A DNA stretch of 64,000 nt. It comes from Derxia gummosa DSM 723 (lineage in GTDB: Bacteria > Pseudomonadota > Gammaproteobacteria > Burkholderiales > Burkholderiaceae_E). The notes under the pieces are model-generated. The model was not told the origin of the DNA, did not search any database, and saw nothing but the letters and a program-made list of their open reading frames with translations. The stretch lies in contig NZ_AXWS01000014.1 of assembly GCF_000482785.1 (NCBI RefSeq), positions 310,001 through 374,000 of the forward strand, given 5' to 3'. Below are positions 1 through 8,490 of this stretch, piece after piece; positions within the stretch are counted from its first letter, which is position 1, and the number at the start of each line of letters is the position of its first letter. The translations under genes and the position numbers were made by a program.

Positions 1-630
1 CTTTTCCTTGTCGGAGCGCAGCAGGGCAATCACCGGATGACGCGCCGGCTTGCGTTCGAGCGCGCCGATCATGAAAGCCAGATCGGGCACGAGGGAAGCG
101 CTGACTCCGAAATGACGCTGAAACTGCTCGACCGAAGGCTGATCGCGCACGAGCAGATGCACATTCGGCCGGCGCGCCAGCACATCGCGGGTGCGGCGCG
201 CCAATTCACCGTCGAGATCATCGAAATGCGTGCTGACGGGCAATTGGATGATCGTATTGTCGGGAAAGGACTCGAATACCTTGAGCCGGAACAGCTGATG
301 ATGCAGCCAGAGGCTGCCGAAATTGCCGCCGCCATTGAGCAGCAATGCCAGCCGATGTTTGCAGGCCAATCGGCGCAGGCGCTCGAAATCGGTGTTGTGG
401 CAATCCGAGATGTAATGCACGCGCAATCCGAGGCGGCGCACCAGTTGCAACGCACCGAGCCAGATCAGCGAATCACCGACATTCGAATTGTTGGGATAGT
501 CGATGAGCGCGACATCGCGCGTGCCGTCGAGCAGTTCGCTCACGCGGGCGAGCAGGCGCTCTTGCAGGCGACCGAGCAGCGCGATGTCCGCCGCACGGTC
601 GGCCGGGGTGAATTCAGGAAAGTTCGCCAT
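1..630 (-). CDS. polysaccharide pyruvyl transferase family protein (partial, C-terminus outside window)
   Basis: Reading the minus strand from ATG at 630 gives 210 residues that stay open to the window edge, so the C-terminus is missing. The N-terminal half has the marks of the PS_pyruv_trans family: NVGDSLIWLG (about residues 50-59), LLNGGGNFG (97-105), QLPVSTHF (129-136) and VPDLAF (181-186). Members add ketal pyruvate to sugars of exopolysaccharides; some have other roles. The start overlaps the end of the upstream glycosyltransferase by 17 bp, so it is the last visible gene of the eps transcript. Codons such as AAT and TTG are more frequent than in the atp genes. Confidence 0.85.
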   Translation of the reverse strand, partial: MANFPEFTPADRAADIALLGRLQERLLARVSELLDGTRDVALIDYPNNSNVGDSLIWLGALQLVRRLGLRVHYISDCHNTDFERLRRLACKHRLALLLNGGGNFGSLWLHHQLFRLKVFESFPDNTIIQLPVSTHFDDLDGELARRTRDVLARRPNVHLLVRDQPSVEQFQRHFGVSASLVPDLAFMIGALERKPARHPVIALLRSDKEK

Positions 631-1795
631 GCTTCGCCGCCGGACTGTCGGTCACTTCGGTGCCGACCTGGGTCGGCAGGCTGCCGGCCGCGCTGCTGAC
701 CGAGTTCTCGAATCGGGGCCGCACGCCAGCCCAGCGGTACTGGGTCGATTCGGCGAGGGCATTGCGGCTCATCTGCCGGAAGCCGGCGCGATTGCGCCAG
801 AGCCGGGCGACGGCATCGGCGAGACCGTCGGCGCCGTACGGGAAGATGGCGCCCGAATGGCCTTCGCGCAGATAGTCGGTATGGGTGCGGATTTCGCTGG
901 CGATGACCGGCAATCCGGCCGCGAGATATTCGAACAGCTTGGTCGGCGGATTGAATTGCCAGTGCGGGCGGTTTTCCCACAGGCAAAGGCCGGCATCGGC
1001 GCGATCGAGCCAGTCGGGTACTTCGCGGCCGAGAATGCGGCCCTCGACATGCACAACATCGGCAATGTCGAGTTCGGCCACGCGCTGGCGGCAATAGTCG
1101 AGCTGCTCGGGCGAGGCGCCGACGATCGTGAGATGGGCCGGAATGCCGTCGCGCTTGAGTCTGGCGAATGCATCGAGCATCACGTCGCGGCCACGCGCCG
1201 GTGCGACCGTACCGACGTAGATCACGCGCAATTGCGCGCCGATTTCGCGTTCGCGCGCATGCGAATAGAAGGTTTCATCGACGCCCATCCATTCGACGCG
1301 GGTGTGGGCCGGATCGACGCCATGCGCGATGAGGTCGTCGCGCAGGGTATGGCTGATCGGCAGCACCACGCTGGCGCGATCGGCGGCGCGATACCAGAGC
1401 TTGATGAGCAGCGTGTAAAGCTGGCGCTTGAGGCCGCGCTTGAGATCACGCGGCACGATTTGCAGCGGATGCTCGTTCCAGTAGAGCACGGTGCGATCGA
1501 GCGCCGCCGCGAGAAAGCCGAAATGCGAGCCGAGCAATACCGCCGCGAAATAATCGAGCCGGCGCACGCGCTGCCACAGGCGCCACTGATAGCGCAGCAG
1601 GCCGGGCAGATCAGCCTTTTCCTCGAGCAGGATCTGGTCGAATTCGACGCCGTCGAAATCGAGCGGATCAAGCGGCCGCCGGGTGAAAACCATCAGCCTA
1701 TAGTTTTCACTCAGGGCACGCATCCGGTATTTGAAGTCGAGCATGCCCTGGCTCTCGTAGAACCAGGTCGCAACGACGCATAACGGACGACTCAT
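614..1795 (-). CDS. glycosyltransferase family 4 protein
   Basis: 393 residues with the GT-B fold pattern of group 1 glycosyltransferases. The donor-site half carries VIYVGTVAPARGRD (about 191-204) and the nucleotide-sugar binding stretch KLFEYLAAGLPVIAS (286-300). It should transfer a sugar from a nucleotide donor onto the growing lipid-linked exopolysaccharide repeat at the inner face of the membrane; donor and acceptor cannot be read from sequence. Its ATG overlaps the stop of the upstream membrane protein gene in an ATGA (1792-1795), pointing to coupled translation. Confidence 0.88.
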   Translation of the reverse strand: MSRPLCVVATWFYESQGMLDFKYRMRALSENYRLMVFTRRPLDPLDFDGVEFDQILLEEKADLPGLLRYQWRLWQRVRRLDYFAAVLLGSHFGFLAAALDRTVLYWNEHPLQIVPRDLKRGLKRQLYTLLIKLWYRAADRASVVLPISHTLRDDLIAHGVDPAHTRVEWMGVDETFYSHAREREIGAQLRVIYVGTVAPARGRDVMLDAFARLKRDGIPAHLTIVGASPEQLDYCRQRVAELDIADVVHVEGRILGREVPDWLDRADAGLCLWENRPHWQFNPPTKLFEYLAAGLPVIASEIRTHTDYLREGHSGAIFPYGADGLADAVARLWRNRAGFRQMSRNALAESTQYRWAGVRPRFENSVSSAAGSLPTQVGTEVTDSPAAKHGELS

Positions 1796-3411
1796 TTGCG
1801 AATCGGAGCAACAACGGGGAAATGGGCATCGGCATGCGCGGCGACAACGCCGCGCATGCTCGTGGCGGCCTGCATCGAATAGCGGCGACGCACTTCAACA
1901 TCCGGCAGGGTACGTGCCAGATGAATCACGTAGCCGATGCAGAAGTAATAGAGCCATTGCGTCGGCGGATGCAGATAAACGTAGTTCTGATAGAAATGGA
2001 ACGGCAGGCCGATGAGCAGCACGGCGAATGCCACATGCACCTGGGCACGGGCTTCGGGAGGCAGGGCGGGATGCCGGCTGATCTTGAGGATCAGGAAGAT
2101 CGTGGCGATCTGTAGCGCGAAGAAGGTACTCAGCCCGAGCAGCCCGAAGTCCCACAGCAGCGCGGCGGCAGTGGTCCAGTTGAGGTTGAGCGGGTAGTAC
2201 TTGGCGGCGACCTCGCCCATCGCGAAGGTGGTCGAACTGCGGCTGGAGAACATGCCGTAGCCGAGCCAGCGCTTGGGCAGGTCGCCCGACACGTCCTCGT
2301 TCCACAGCGAGATGACGGCCGCGCGCGAGAGTTCGCCGGTGGTGACCGACACTTGGTTCGAGTCGAAGGCGTAGGTGAGCGACTTGACGATGTTCTCGTC
2401 CTGGCTCGCGCCGGTGAGCTCCTGGTTCTTCGACCAGTACATGACCTGGTAGGCCACGGTCACGAGCATCGCGAAGCCGCCGGCGATGAAGATCATGTAG
2501 ACGAAGCGGATCGGCTTCTTGCGCAGTGCGTCCCAGTAGGTGGCGGTCAGGCCGATGGGCAGGAAGGCAATGACCGCCTTCACCTCGCCCGCGAAGATGC
2601 AGGCCAGCGCGATGACGCTCATCACGGCCACGATCAGGGGCCGGCGCAGCCCGACGCGCAGGTAGTTGAGGCCGAGATAGAAGGTGACGAGGCAGTACAG
2701 CACCAGTGTCGCGTTCGAGCCGCCGCCGAAGGGATCGCCGCCCATGGTGCCGACGATGGAGTCGAACTCCGAGGCGCCCTGCAGGCGCTGCGGCATGATG
2801 AAGATGCGCTGGAAGGCCACGAAGGGAACCTGCACGACGGCGGCCCAGAACAGCACCTTCCAGGCCCAGGCGATGAACTTCTCGCTCGTGAGGCCGAGCG
2901 CCATCACGTACATGAGCGGCCAGTAGCCGAAATAGGCCTTGACGCCCAGGAGGGTCTGGTCGATCGGGTTGTGGTTGGCCAGCGTCGAGACGATGACGGT
3001 GAGCGGGAAACCCAGCGCGATCGCGAGCACGAAGGTTGACGCGGTACGCAGGCTGCCACCGCCGCGCACCTGCACCACCTCATCGCCGGCACGCCGCCGG
3101 CTCAGCAGATCGATGGGGATACGCACCGCGAGCACCGCCGCAAGGCCGACCGCCATCCAGTAGGCGTTGTTGCCCAGCGGCGTGAAGTAGTGGAGCACGC
3201 CCGAGATGAACACGCTCACCAGCAGCAGCGCGCGCATGAGCAGTTCGATCGGCAGCGCGAAGGCAAACAGGCCGAGCACGGCCGCCAGCGCCATGAAGGC
3301 GATCTTGTAGCCGCCGATGGCCACCACCAGCGCGAAGGCCACGCCGAACAGCAGCGCGACTGAAGTGATGACGACAGTCGTCGCCTGGGTACCGGTTGCT
3401 TGAAGTTTCAT
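1792..3411 (-). CDS. multi-pass membrane protein, likely exopolysaccharide polymerase (O-antigen ligase/Wzy-like)
   Basis: 539 residues with roughly ten or more hydrophobic segments, beginning with TVVITSVALLFGVAFALVVA near residue 12, and a longer loop in the second half (around residues 300-400) between membrane blocks. This fits Wzy polymerases and O-antigen-ligase-like proteins, which are too divergent for firm naming by eye. Its place between the export/kinase genes and the glycosyltransferases is where a polymerase is expected. A 96-bp GC-rich spacer separates it from the kinase gene upstream; it overlaps the glycosyltransferase gene downstream by 4 bp. Confidence 0.7.
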   Translation of the reverse strand: MKLQATGTQATTVVITSVALLFGVAFALVVAIGGYKIAFMALAAVLGLFAFALPIELLMRALLLVSVFISGVLHYFTPLGNNAYWMAVGLAAVLAVRIPIDLLSRRRAGDEVVQVRGGGSLRTASTFVLAIALGFPLTVIVSTLANHNPIDQTLLGVKAYFGYWPLMYVMALGLTSEKFIAWAWKVLFWAAVVQVPFVAFQRIFIMPQRLQGASEFDSIVGTMGGDPFGGGSNATLVLYCLVTFYLGLNYLRVGLRRPLIVAVMSVIALACIFAGEVKAVIAFLPIGLTATYWDALRKKPIRFVYMIFIAGGFAMLVTVAYQVMYWSKNQELTGASQDENIVKSLTYAFDSNQVSVTTGELSRAAVISLWNEDVSGDLPKRWLGYGMFSSRSSTTFAMGEVAAKYYPLNLNWTTAAALLWDFGLLGLSTFFALQIATIFLILKISRHPALPPEARAQVHVAFAVLLIGLPFHFYQNYVYLHPPTQWLYYFCIGYVIHLARTLPDVEVRRRYSMQAATSMRGVVAAHADAHFPVVAPIRK

Positions 3412-3507
3412 CGTCGGGCCGTCCGTGGCGGGGCCTTGAGTGGTGGGGCGGGCAGGCCCGCCGGCGAGCGGTCGTCGCGGGCGGCCGGTCCCCGACGACT
3501 CCGGCGC

Positions 3508-4455
3508 TCAGAACTCGTTCAGCACCACGCCGACGATCTTGCAGCCGGTCTCGCGCAGGCTGGCGCTGAAATCGCGCAACTGCGAGGCGCCCGTGCGGTC
3601 CTTGCGCGTGACCACGATGGCGTGGCCGCAGCGGGCGGCGATCGCGCGCGCATCCGAACCGTAGGAGCCGGGCGGCGTGTCGAGCAGGACATAGGAGAAC
3701 TTGCTGCTGAACTCGCGCAGCAGCAGCGAGAAGGCCGGACGCTCGATGAGTTCGAGCGGGTTCGGCGGCGTCACGCCCACGGGCAGTAGCGCGAGACTCG
3801 GGAAGCCCCGCACCTTGTGGATCACGTCGGCCTGGGTGCGACCCGACAGCACGCCGGCAAGGCCGATGCTCTTGGGGCTGGCGAACATCTCGTGCTGGCG
3901 CGGCTTGCGGAAGTCGGCATCGACGAGGATGGTGCGGCGGCCCAGCTGGGCGAAGGCGATCGCCAGGTTGCCGGCCACGTAGCTGCGGCCTTCGCCGCTG
4001 TTGGGGCTGACGATGGCGATCGGGATCTGCGTTTGCGCCGGATCGGAGAGCGGACCCGACAGCAGGTGCGAACGCACGCCGCGGATGGCTTCGGCGGCCG
4101 CCGTGAACGGCGCGGTCGCGCACACCAGCTCGGGCGCGAGGCCCGAGTCGGCGCTGCTGTCGTAGGGATAGTGGAACTGGCGCGCAAGCGCGAAGCGCAC
4201 GAGATCGGCCGAGGCATAGCCCAGCTCGATCGCGGCCTCGCCGAAGCGGATGCCACGGTTGCGCTGGTGGGCCAGGATCTCGTTGATCTGGTCGGTACTG
4301 AGCGCGGCGACTTCCTTGAGGATCTCGCCAAGGGGGCGGTCGCGCAGTTCGGCATCGGCCGCGAGCGTCTGATCGACAGCGGCGTCGCGGGCGACGATGG
4401 TCTCGACGCCTTGCGGATGGATCTCGGCCGACGCGGGACGGGTATGCATGTTCAT
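3508..4455 (-). CDS. epsG: EpsG-type chain-length-associated (BY-kinase-like) ATPase
   Basis: 315 residues. Residues about 40-98 resemble the MshEN/type II secretion GspE N-terminal domain (LGEILKEVAALSTDQINEIL). A BY-kinase/ParA-like ATPase domain follows: a Walker A-like PNSGEGRSY (151-159), Walker A' ILVDADFRKP (176-185) and Walker B VLLDTPPG (about 257-264). The usual Walker A lysine is arginine, as I recall for EpsG-type proteins. The chain ends at VVLNEF with no tyrosine-rich tail, so classical autophosphorylation is doubtful. Expected to work with the EpsF chain-length protein encoded 30 bp upstream to control polymer length and export. Confidence 0.85.
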   Translation of the reverse strand: MNMHTRPASAEIHPQGVETIVARDAAVDQTLAADAELRDRPLGEILKEVAALSTDQINEILAHQRNRGIRFGEAAIELGYASADLVRFALARQFHYPYDSSADSGLAPELVCATAPFTAAAEAIRGVRSHLLSGPLSDPAQTQIPIAIVSPNSGEGRSYVAGNLAIAFAQLGRRTILVDADFRKPRQHEMFASPKSIGLAGVLSGRTQADVIHKVRGFPSLALLPVGVTPPNPLELIERPAFSLLLREFSSKFSYVLLDTPPGSYGSDARAIAARCGHAIVVTRKDRTGASQLRDFSASLRETGCKIVGVVLNEF

Positions 4456-4485
4456 GACTCAGGAATCCTTCGAGCGGTTCACGCT

Positions 4486-5913
4486 TCAGCGGCCAAGCAG
4501 ACCCTTGGGATTACCACCGCCCGGCAGGGCAACGGCAGGCGAGCCCTGCAACCGGGCGCTGGCCGGCGGCAGTACGCCGAGGATCGGCGCATCGACGAAA
4601 TCGGCGGCGTCGTAGACGGTGCGCACTCGGCGGTCGGCCAGCTCGACGAGGATGGCCACGCACAGCGCGAGCAATGCGCCGCCCACCATCGAGACGAGGA
4701 TGTTCAGGAAGACCTTGGGCTTGGACGCGATCGCCGGCACGGTGGCGGCGTTGAGTACGGTGGCATCGGTGACGCTGGCCTGGCTCTGGATGTTGCTTTC
4801 GGCGAAGCGCTGGAGCGCGAGGTCGAACACCTTCTGCGCGCTGTCGACTTCACGCGAGAGCACCGACAGATCGTCGCGCTGGCGACCGAATTCGAGCACC
4901 TTCTGGCGCTGGTTCTCGACGGCGCGACGCAGCTCGGCCTCGCGCTGTTCGCTGGCTTGGCTGGCGCTGCCCATGCTGCCCGACAGCGAGCGCAGTTCGC
5001 GGTCGAGGCTGGCCTGGGCGGTCTGGAGCTGGGCCGCGCGCTGCTGGTAGGACGGATGGTTCGGGCCGTAGGCCTTGGCGGCCTGATCGAGTTCGCTCTG
5101 GGCGCGGGCGACCTCGGAGCGCAGCTGCGTGATGATCCCCGAGGTGGCGATCTCGGGAATGGCGGAGCCTGCGCGGCCGCCCTGGAGCGCGCGGGCGCGG
5201 GCATCGGCCGAGGCGCCCTGGGCCTGCGACAGCTGCGACGACAGCTCGGCGAGACGGGCGCTCTCGATGTCCATGCGCGCGTCCGATACGGCGATCTTGT
5301 TCTCCTGCTGGTAGGCGGAGAGCTTGGCCTGGGCACGTTCGAGGTCGGAGCGCAGCGTCTTGAGCTGCTCGTTGAAGAACTCGGCGCTCTGACGCGCCGG
5401 CTGGGTGCGCATCTGCGTGGTGAAGCCGCGATAGGCGTCGGCGAAGCCGTTGGCGATGGCGGCGGCGGTCTCGGGGTTGGGCCAGGTCACGCTGATGGTG
5501 AGCAGCTGGCTGTCCTTGGCGGCGGCGACGTCGATGCGCTTGCCGAGCACCTCGGAGGCAAACTCCTCCGGCGAGCGCACATCGGTGGCCTCGGCCAGCT
5601 CACGCTTGATGAGCGGCTCTTCCAGCAGGTTGAGCTTGCGCACGACCTGGGTGGCGATGCGCTTGCTCTGGAGGATCTGCGCCTGCGTGGCCATGTAGGT
5701 GGCGGCGAGCTGGGGCGTCATCATCGCGATGGAGCCGCCGCTGTTGCCGAGCACGTCACCGCCCTTGGGATCGATGACGAAGTTGACCGAGGCCGTGTAC
5801 TGCTTCGGCAGGATCAGCGACAGCACGGTGGTCACGCCGACCACGGTCGCGAACACGGCGACCGCGATGGTCCAGCGGGCGCGGACGACGGTGAGGAGTT
5901 GGAGGAAGTTCAT
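4486..5913 (-). CDS. epsF: chain-length determinant protein EpsF (Wzz family)
   Basis: 475 residues. An N-terminal Wzz domain starts with a cytoplasmic stub and membrane helix (WTIAVAVFATVVGVTTVLSL, about 14-33), followed by a periplasmic region with long coiled coil (about 150-400, rich in Q, A, E, R). A second membrane helix lies near 410-435 (FLNILVSMVGGALLALCVAI). Such polysaccharide co-polymerases set chain length and join the polymerase, the kinase-like ATPase and the outer-membrane exporter. The gene starts 14 bp after epsE ends, and epsG follows it. GGAG is visible upstream of the ATG. Confidence 0.9.
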   Translation of the reverse strand: MNFLQLLTVVRARWTIAVAVFATVVGVTTVLSLILPKQYTASVNFVIDPKGGDVLGNSGGSIAMMTPQLAATYMATQAQILQSKRIATQVVRKLNLLEEPLIKRELAEATDVRSPEEFASEVLGKRIDVAAAKDSQLLTISVTWPNPETAAAIANGFADAYRGFTTQMRTQPARQSAEFFNEQLKTLRSDLERAQAKLSAYQQENKIAVSDARMDIESARLAELSSQLSQAQGASADARARALQGGRAGSAIPEIATSGIITQLRSEVARAQSELDQAAKAYGPNHPSYQQRAAQLQTAQASLDRELRSLSGSMGSASQASEQREAELRRAVENQRQKVLEFGRQRDDLSVLSREVDSAQKVFDLALQRFAESNIQSQASVTDATVLNAATVPAIASKPKVFLNILVSMVGGALLALCVAILVELADRRVRTVYDAADFVDAPILGVLPPASARLQGSPAVALPGGGNPKGLLGR

Positions 5914-5927
5914 GACCCGGGCTCTTC

Positions 5928-6764
5928 TTAGAAGACGCTTTCGCGCACGTAGATCACGTCATCGGGCTGGATGACGGTCGTCGGACCGACCTGCGGCACA
6001 TCGGTCGTCCTGCCTTCGGCATCGCGGCGCGCGACACGCACGCCACGCTCCGTGCCGCGCAGCGAGATGCCGCCGCCAGCCGAGACCGCCTGCTGCACGG
6101 TCATGTTGCGTTCGAGGCGGTAGGCGCCCGGGCGATTCACTTCGCCGTAGATGTAGAACACGGGCGCGCGGCGCACGTACAGCACGTCGCCGGCCTGGAG
6201 CTTCACGTCCGGCGCCGGTGTCGCGCCGGCGGCGTAGCGGGCTTCGAGGTCGTAGCCGATGTTCTTGGTGACACCACCTTCGCTGCGGCTGAGGACCACC
6301 ACGTCGGCGCCGGTGGCTGCCACGCCGCCCGCCATCGCGATCATGTCGGTCAGGCCATAGTCGAGATCGAGCGGAAAGCGGCCCGGACGATTCACATTTC
6401 CGAGCACCGACACGAGATGCGAGCGGTAGTCGGTGACATTCACGAGCACCTGCGGCGCCTTCACGAACTGGCCGTCCTGGAGCTTCTTGGCGATGAGTTG
6501 CTCGACCTGGCGGGGGGTGAGGTCGCGCACGCTGAACTCGCCGATGAGCGGAAAGTTGACCGTGTCGCTGCCGCTCACGCGGGTCTCGATCGACAGGTCG
6601 GCGTTCTGGAACACGACGATGCGCAGCAGGTCGCCGGCACCGAGCAGATAGCGCTCGTCACGCGTCTGGGCCTTGGCGGACACGGCGGTGCCGAAGGCGA
6701 TGGCGAAGAAAAGCAGTCCGAGCAGCCTGCTCAGGAAGGCGCGGTTACGCATGTGGATTCGCAT
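5928..6764 (-). CDS. epsE: polysaccharide export protein EpsE (Wza-type, SLBB domains)
   Basis: 278 residues. A signal peptide ends near residue 32 (TAVSAKAQ). Next comes a Poly_export domain (YLLGAGDLLRIVVFQNADLS, then VNFPLIGEFSVRDLT), followed by two SLBB repeats (VSVLGNVNRPGRFPL and FYIYGEVNRPGAYRL). These proteins line the periplasmic/outer-membrane exit path of exopolysaccharide. I see no lipobox cysteine, unlike E. coli Wza. The ATG at 6764 has a pyrimidine-rich upstream stretch and no Shine-Dalgarno, so a start at 6752 is also possible. The out-of-frame tail of the frameshifted transferase gene upstream would run into this start. Confidence 0.9.
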   Translation of the reverse strand: MRIHMRNRAFLSRLLGLLFFAIAFGTAVSAKAQTRDERYLLGAGDLLRIVVFQNADLSIETRVSGSDTVNFPLIGEFSVRDLTPRQVEQLIAKKLQDGQFVKAPQVLVNVTDYRSHLVSVLGNVNRPGRFPLDLDYGLTDMIAMAGGVAATGADVVVLSRSEGGVTKNIGYDLEARYAAGATPAPDVKLQAGDVLYVRRAPVFYIYGEVNRPGAYRLERNMTVQQAVSAGGGISLRGTERGVRVARRDAEGRTTDVPQVGPTTVIQPDDVIYVRESVF

Positions 6765-6825
6765 GGGAGGGAGAGAAGGGTTGGGTTGCGCGCGGACCGG
6801 CCCGGTCCGCAGCGGGACGCAAGGT

Positions 6826-8215
6826 TCAGTACGCGTTGGTTCGGTTGGTGAACACCGCGAGTGTCTTCCAGACGATGTACAGGTCGAGGCCGAGGGACCA
6901 GCGGCGCAGGTATTCGAGGTCGTATTCGATCCGCGCCTGCATCTTGTCGAGGGTCTCGGTCTCGCCGCGAAAGCCGTTCACCTGCGCCCAGCCGGTGATG
7001 CCCGGCTTGACCTTGTGGCGAATCATGTAGCCCTTGATGAGCTTGCGGTACTGCTCGTTGTGCGCGACCGCGTGCGGCCGGGGGCCGACGATGCTCATCG
7101 TGCCGATGAGCACATTGAAGAACTGCGGCAGTTCGTCGAGCGAGGTCTTGCGCAGGAAGCCTGCCGAACGGGGTGATGCGCTTGTCGTTGCGCTGGGCCT
7201 GCTTCACCTCGCCGCCGTTTTCCGTCACGGTCATGCTGCGGAACTTGAAGACCATGATCTCGCGCCCGTCCAGGCCGTAACGGCGCTGGCGGAAGATGAT
7301 CGGACCCGGGCTGCTGAGCTTCACGCCCAGGGCCACGACCGCGAGGATGGGACTGATCATGAGGATGATCAGGCTGGCGAGAATGACGTCGCTGATGCGC
7401 TTGACGAGGCCGTTGATGCCCACGAATGGCGTCTCGCACACGGCCAGCACCGGCACGCCGTTGATGTCGTCGATGCGCGCCTGGATCAGGTCGAACATGA
7501 AGATGTCGGGCACGAAGTAGATCGAGGCCGTCGTGTCCTTCATCTCGTCGAGCAGTGCGAGCAGGCGCGGCTGGTGCGCCATCGGCAGTGCGATGAACAC
7601 CGCCTCGACCGCGTTCTTCTTGACGTACTCGGCCACCGTATCGATGGAGCCGAGCAGCGGGCCCTCTTCGAGCGGAGGCTGGCGGTCGCCGGTGCGGTCA
7701 TCGAAGAAGCCGACGAACTGGAAGCCGAGCGCGGGCTCCTCGCGCAGGTTGCGCGCGAGCTTGCGGCCGGCGTCGTTGGCCGCCACCACCACCGTCTTGC
7801 GGAAGCCGTCGATCGCGAGCAACTGCGGCGTGAGGCGCGGAATGATGCGGTGCGCCGCGTAAAGCGCCACCGGCGTGATCGCGAACCACACCGCGAGCAT
7901 CAGCGGATCGAAATGCCAGATGAAGCGCGTGGCCCAGCCGAAGAACAGCATGAGGCCGAAAGTGAGGAACCAGCCCGCGCATACCGAGACCAGCAGTCCG
8001 CGCTTGATCTTGCGGATCGATACCTCGCCGGGAAAGGTGAGCGAGAACGCGATCATCGCGAGCACCAGTTCGGCGCCGCCGAAAGGATGCCCGGCGAGCA
8101 ATGCCGCGACGAGCAAGCTCAGCACGACGATCGTGGGCTCGACCGACATCCGGACGAGGCCGATGAAGGACGCTCGACCGCGCGAGAACGCGACTTGTGG
8201 GGTCTGAAGGATCAT
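6826..8215 (-). pseudogene. undecaprenyl-phosphate glucose phosphotransferase (WcaJ-like), frameshifted
   Basis: From ATG at 8215 the frame encodes several membrane helices, a nucleotide-binding-like middle domain and the start of the bacterial sugar transferase domain (FRQRRYGLDGREIMVFKFRS), then loses similarity after RITPFGR (about residue 350). The true C-terminus, with SIVGPRPHAV and KPGITGWAQVNGFRGETETL, lies in another frame ending at 6826. One extra base within about 7159-7163 explains this; without it the protein would be 462 residues, normal for the family. The enzyme should load the first hexose-phosphate onto undecaprenyl phosphate. As written, the conserved C-terminus is lost; a sequencing error is the alternative. 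Confidence 0.85.
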
Positions 8216-8490
8216 GGGTGCGGGAGGGGTAGGAGTTGATCACCTTACCGGAAGGGCTTTTGGCCTACGGGCGAGGATGCACGACTAGTGCCATGCAGTT
8301 CAAACGTTCGGGGCCGATCGTTTCAAGTGCCGCGCCGGGAGGGGAACGACCATCAGCCCGCAAGCATCCACCGCGCGACGGCAGGCGTTCATTTCAACGC
8401 GTGGTTGGCGCGACAGGCGTGTAAATTCGGGCGCCGAAAAGCCGCCCATCCCTCCCTGCGAGCACTTACGGTCAAGGAAAGCAAAGCACG
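8216..8490. promoter_or_regulatory. divergent eps promoter region
   Basis: A 275-bp non-coding region between the leftward eps genes and rightward epsL must hold promoters for both. An imperfect inverted repeat, TTCAAACG (8299-8306) and CGTTTCAA (8319-8326), with a 12-bp spacer lies in the middle and could be a regulator site. I see no convincing -35/-10 pair. Confidence 0.35.
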
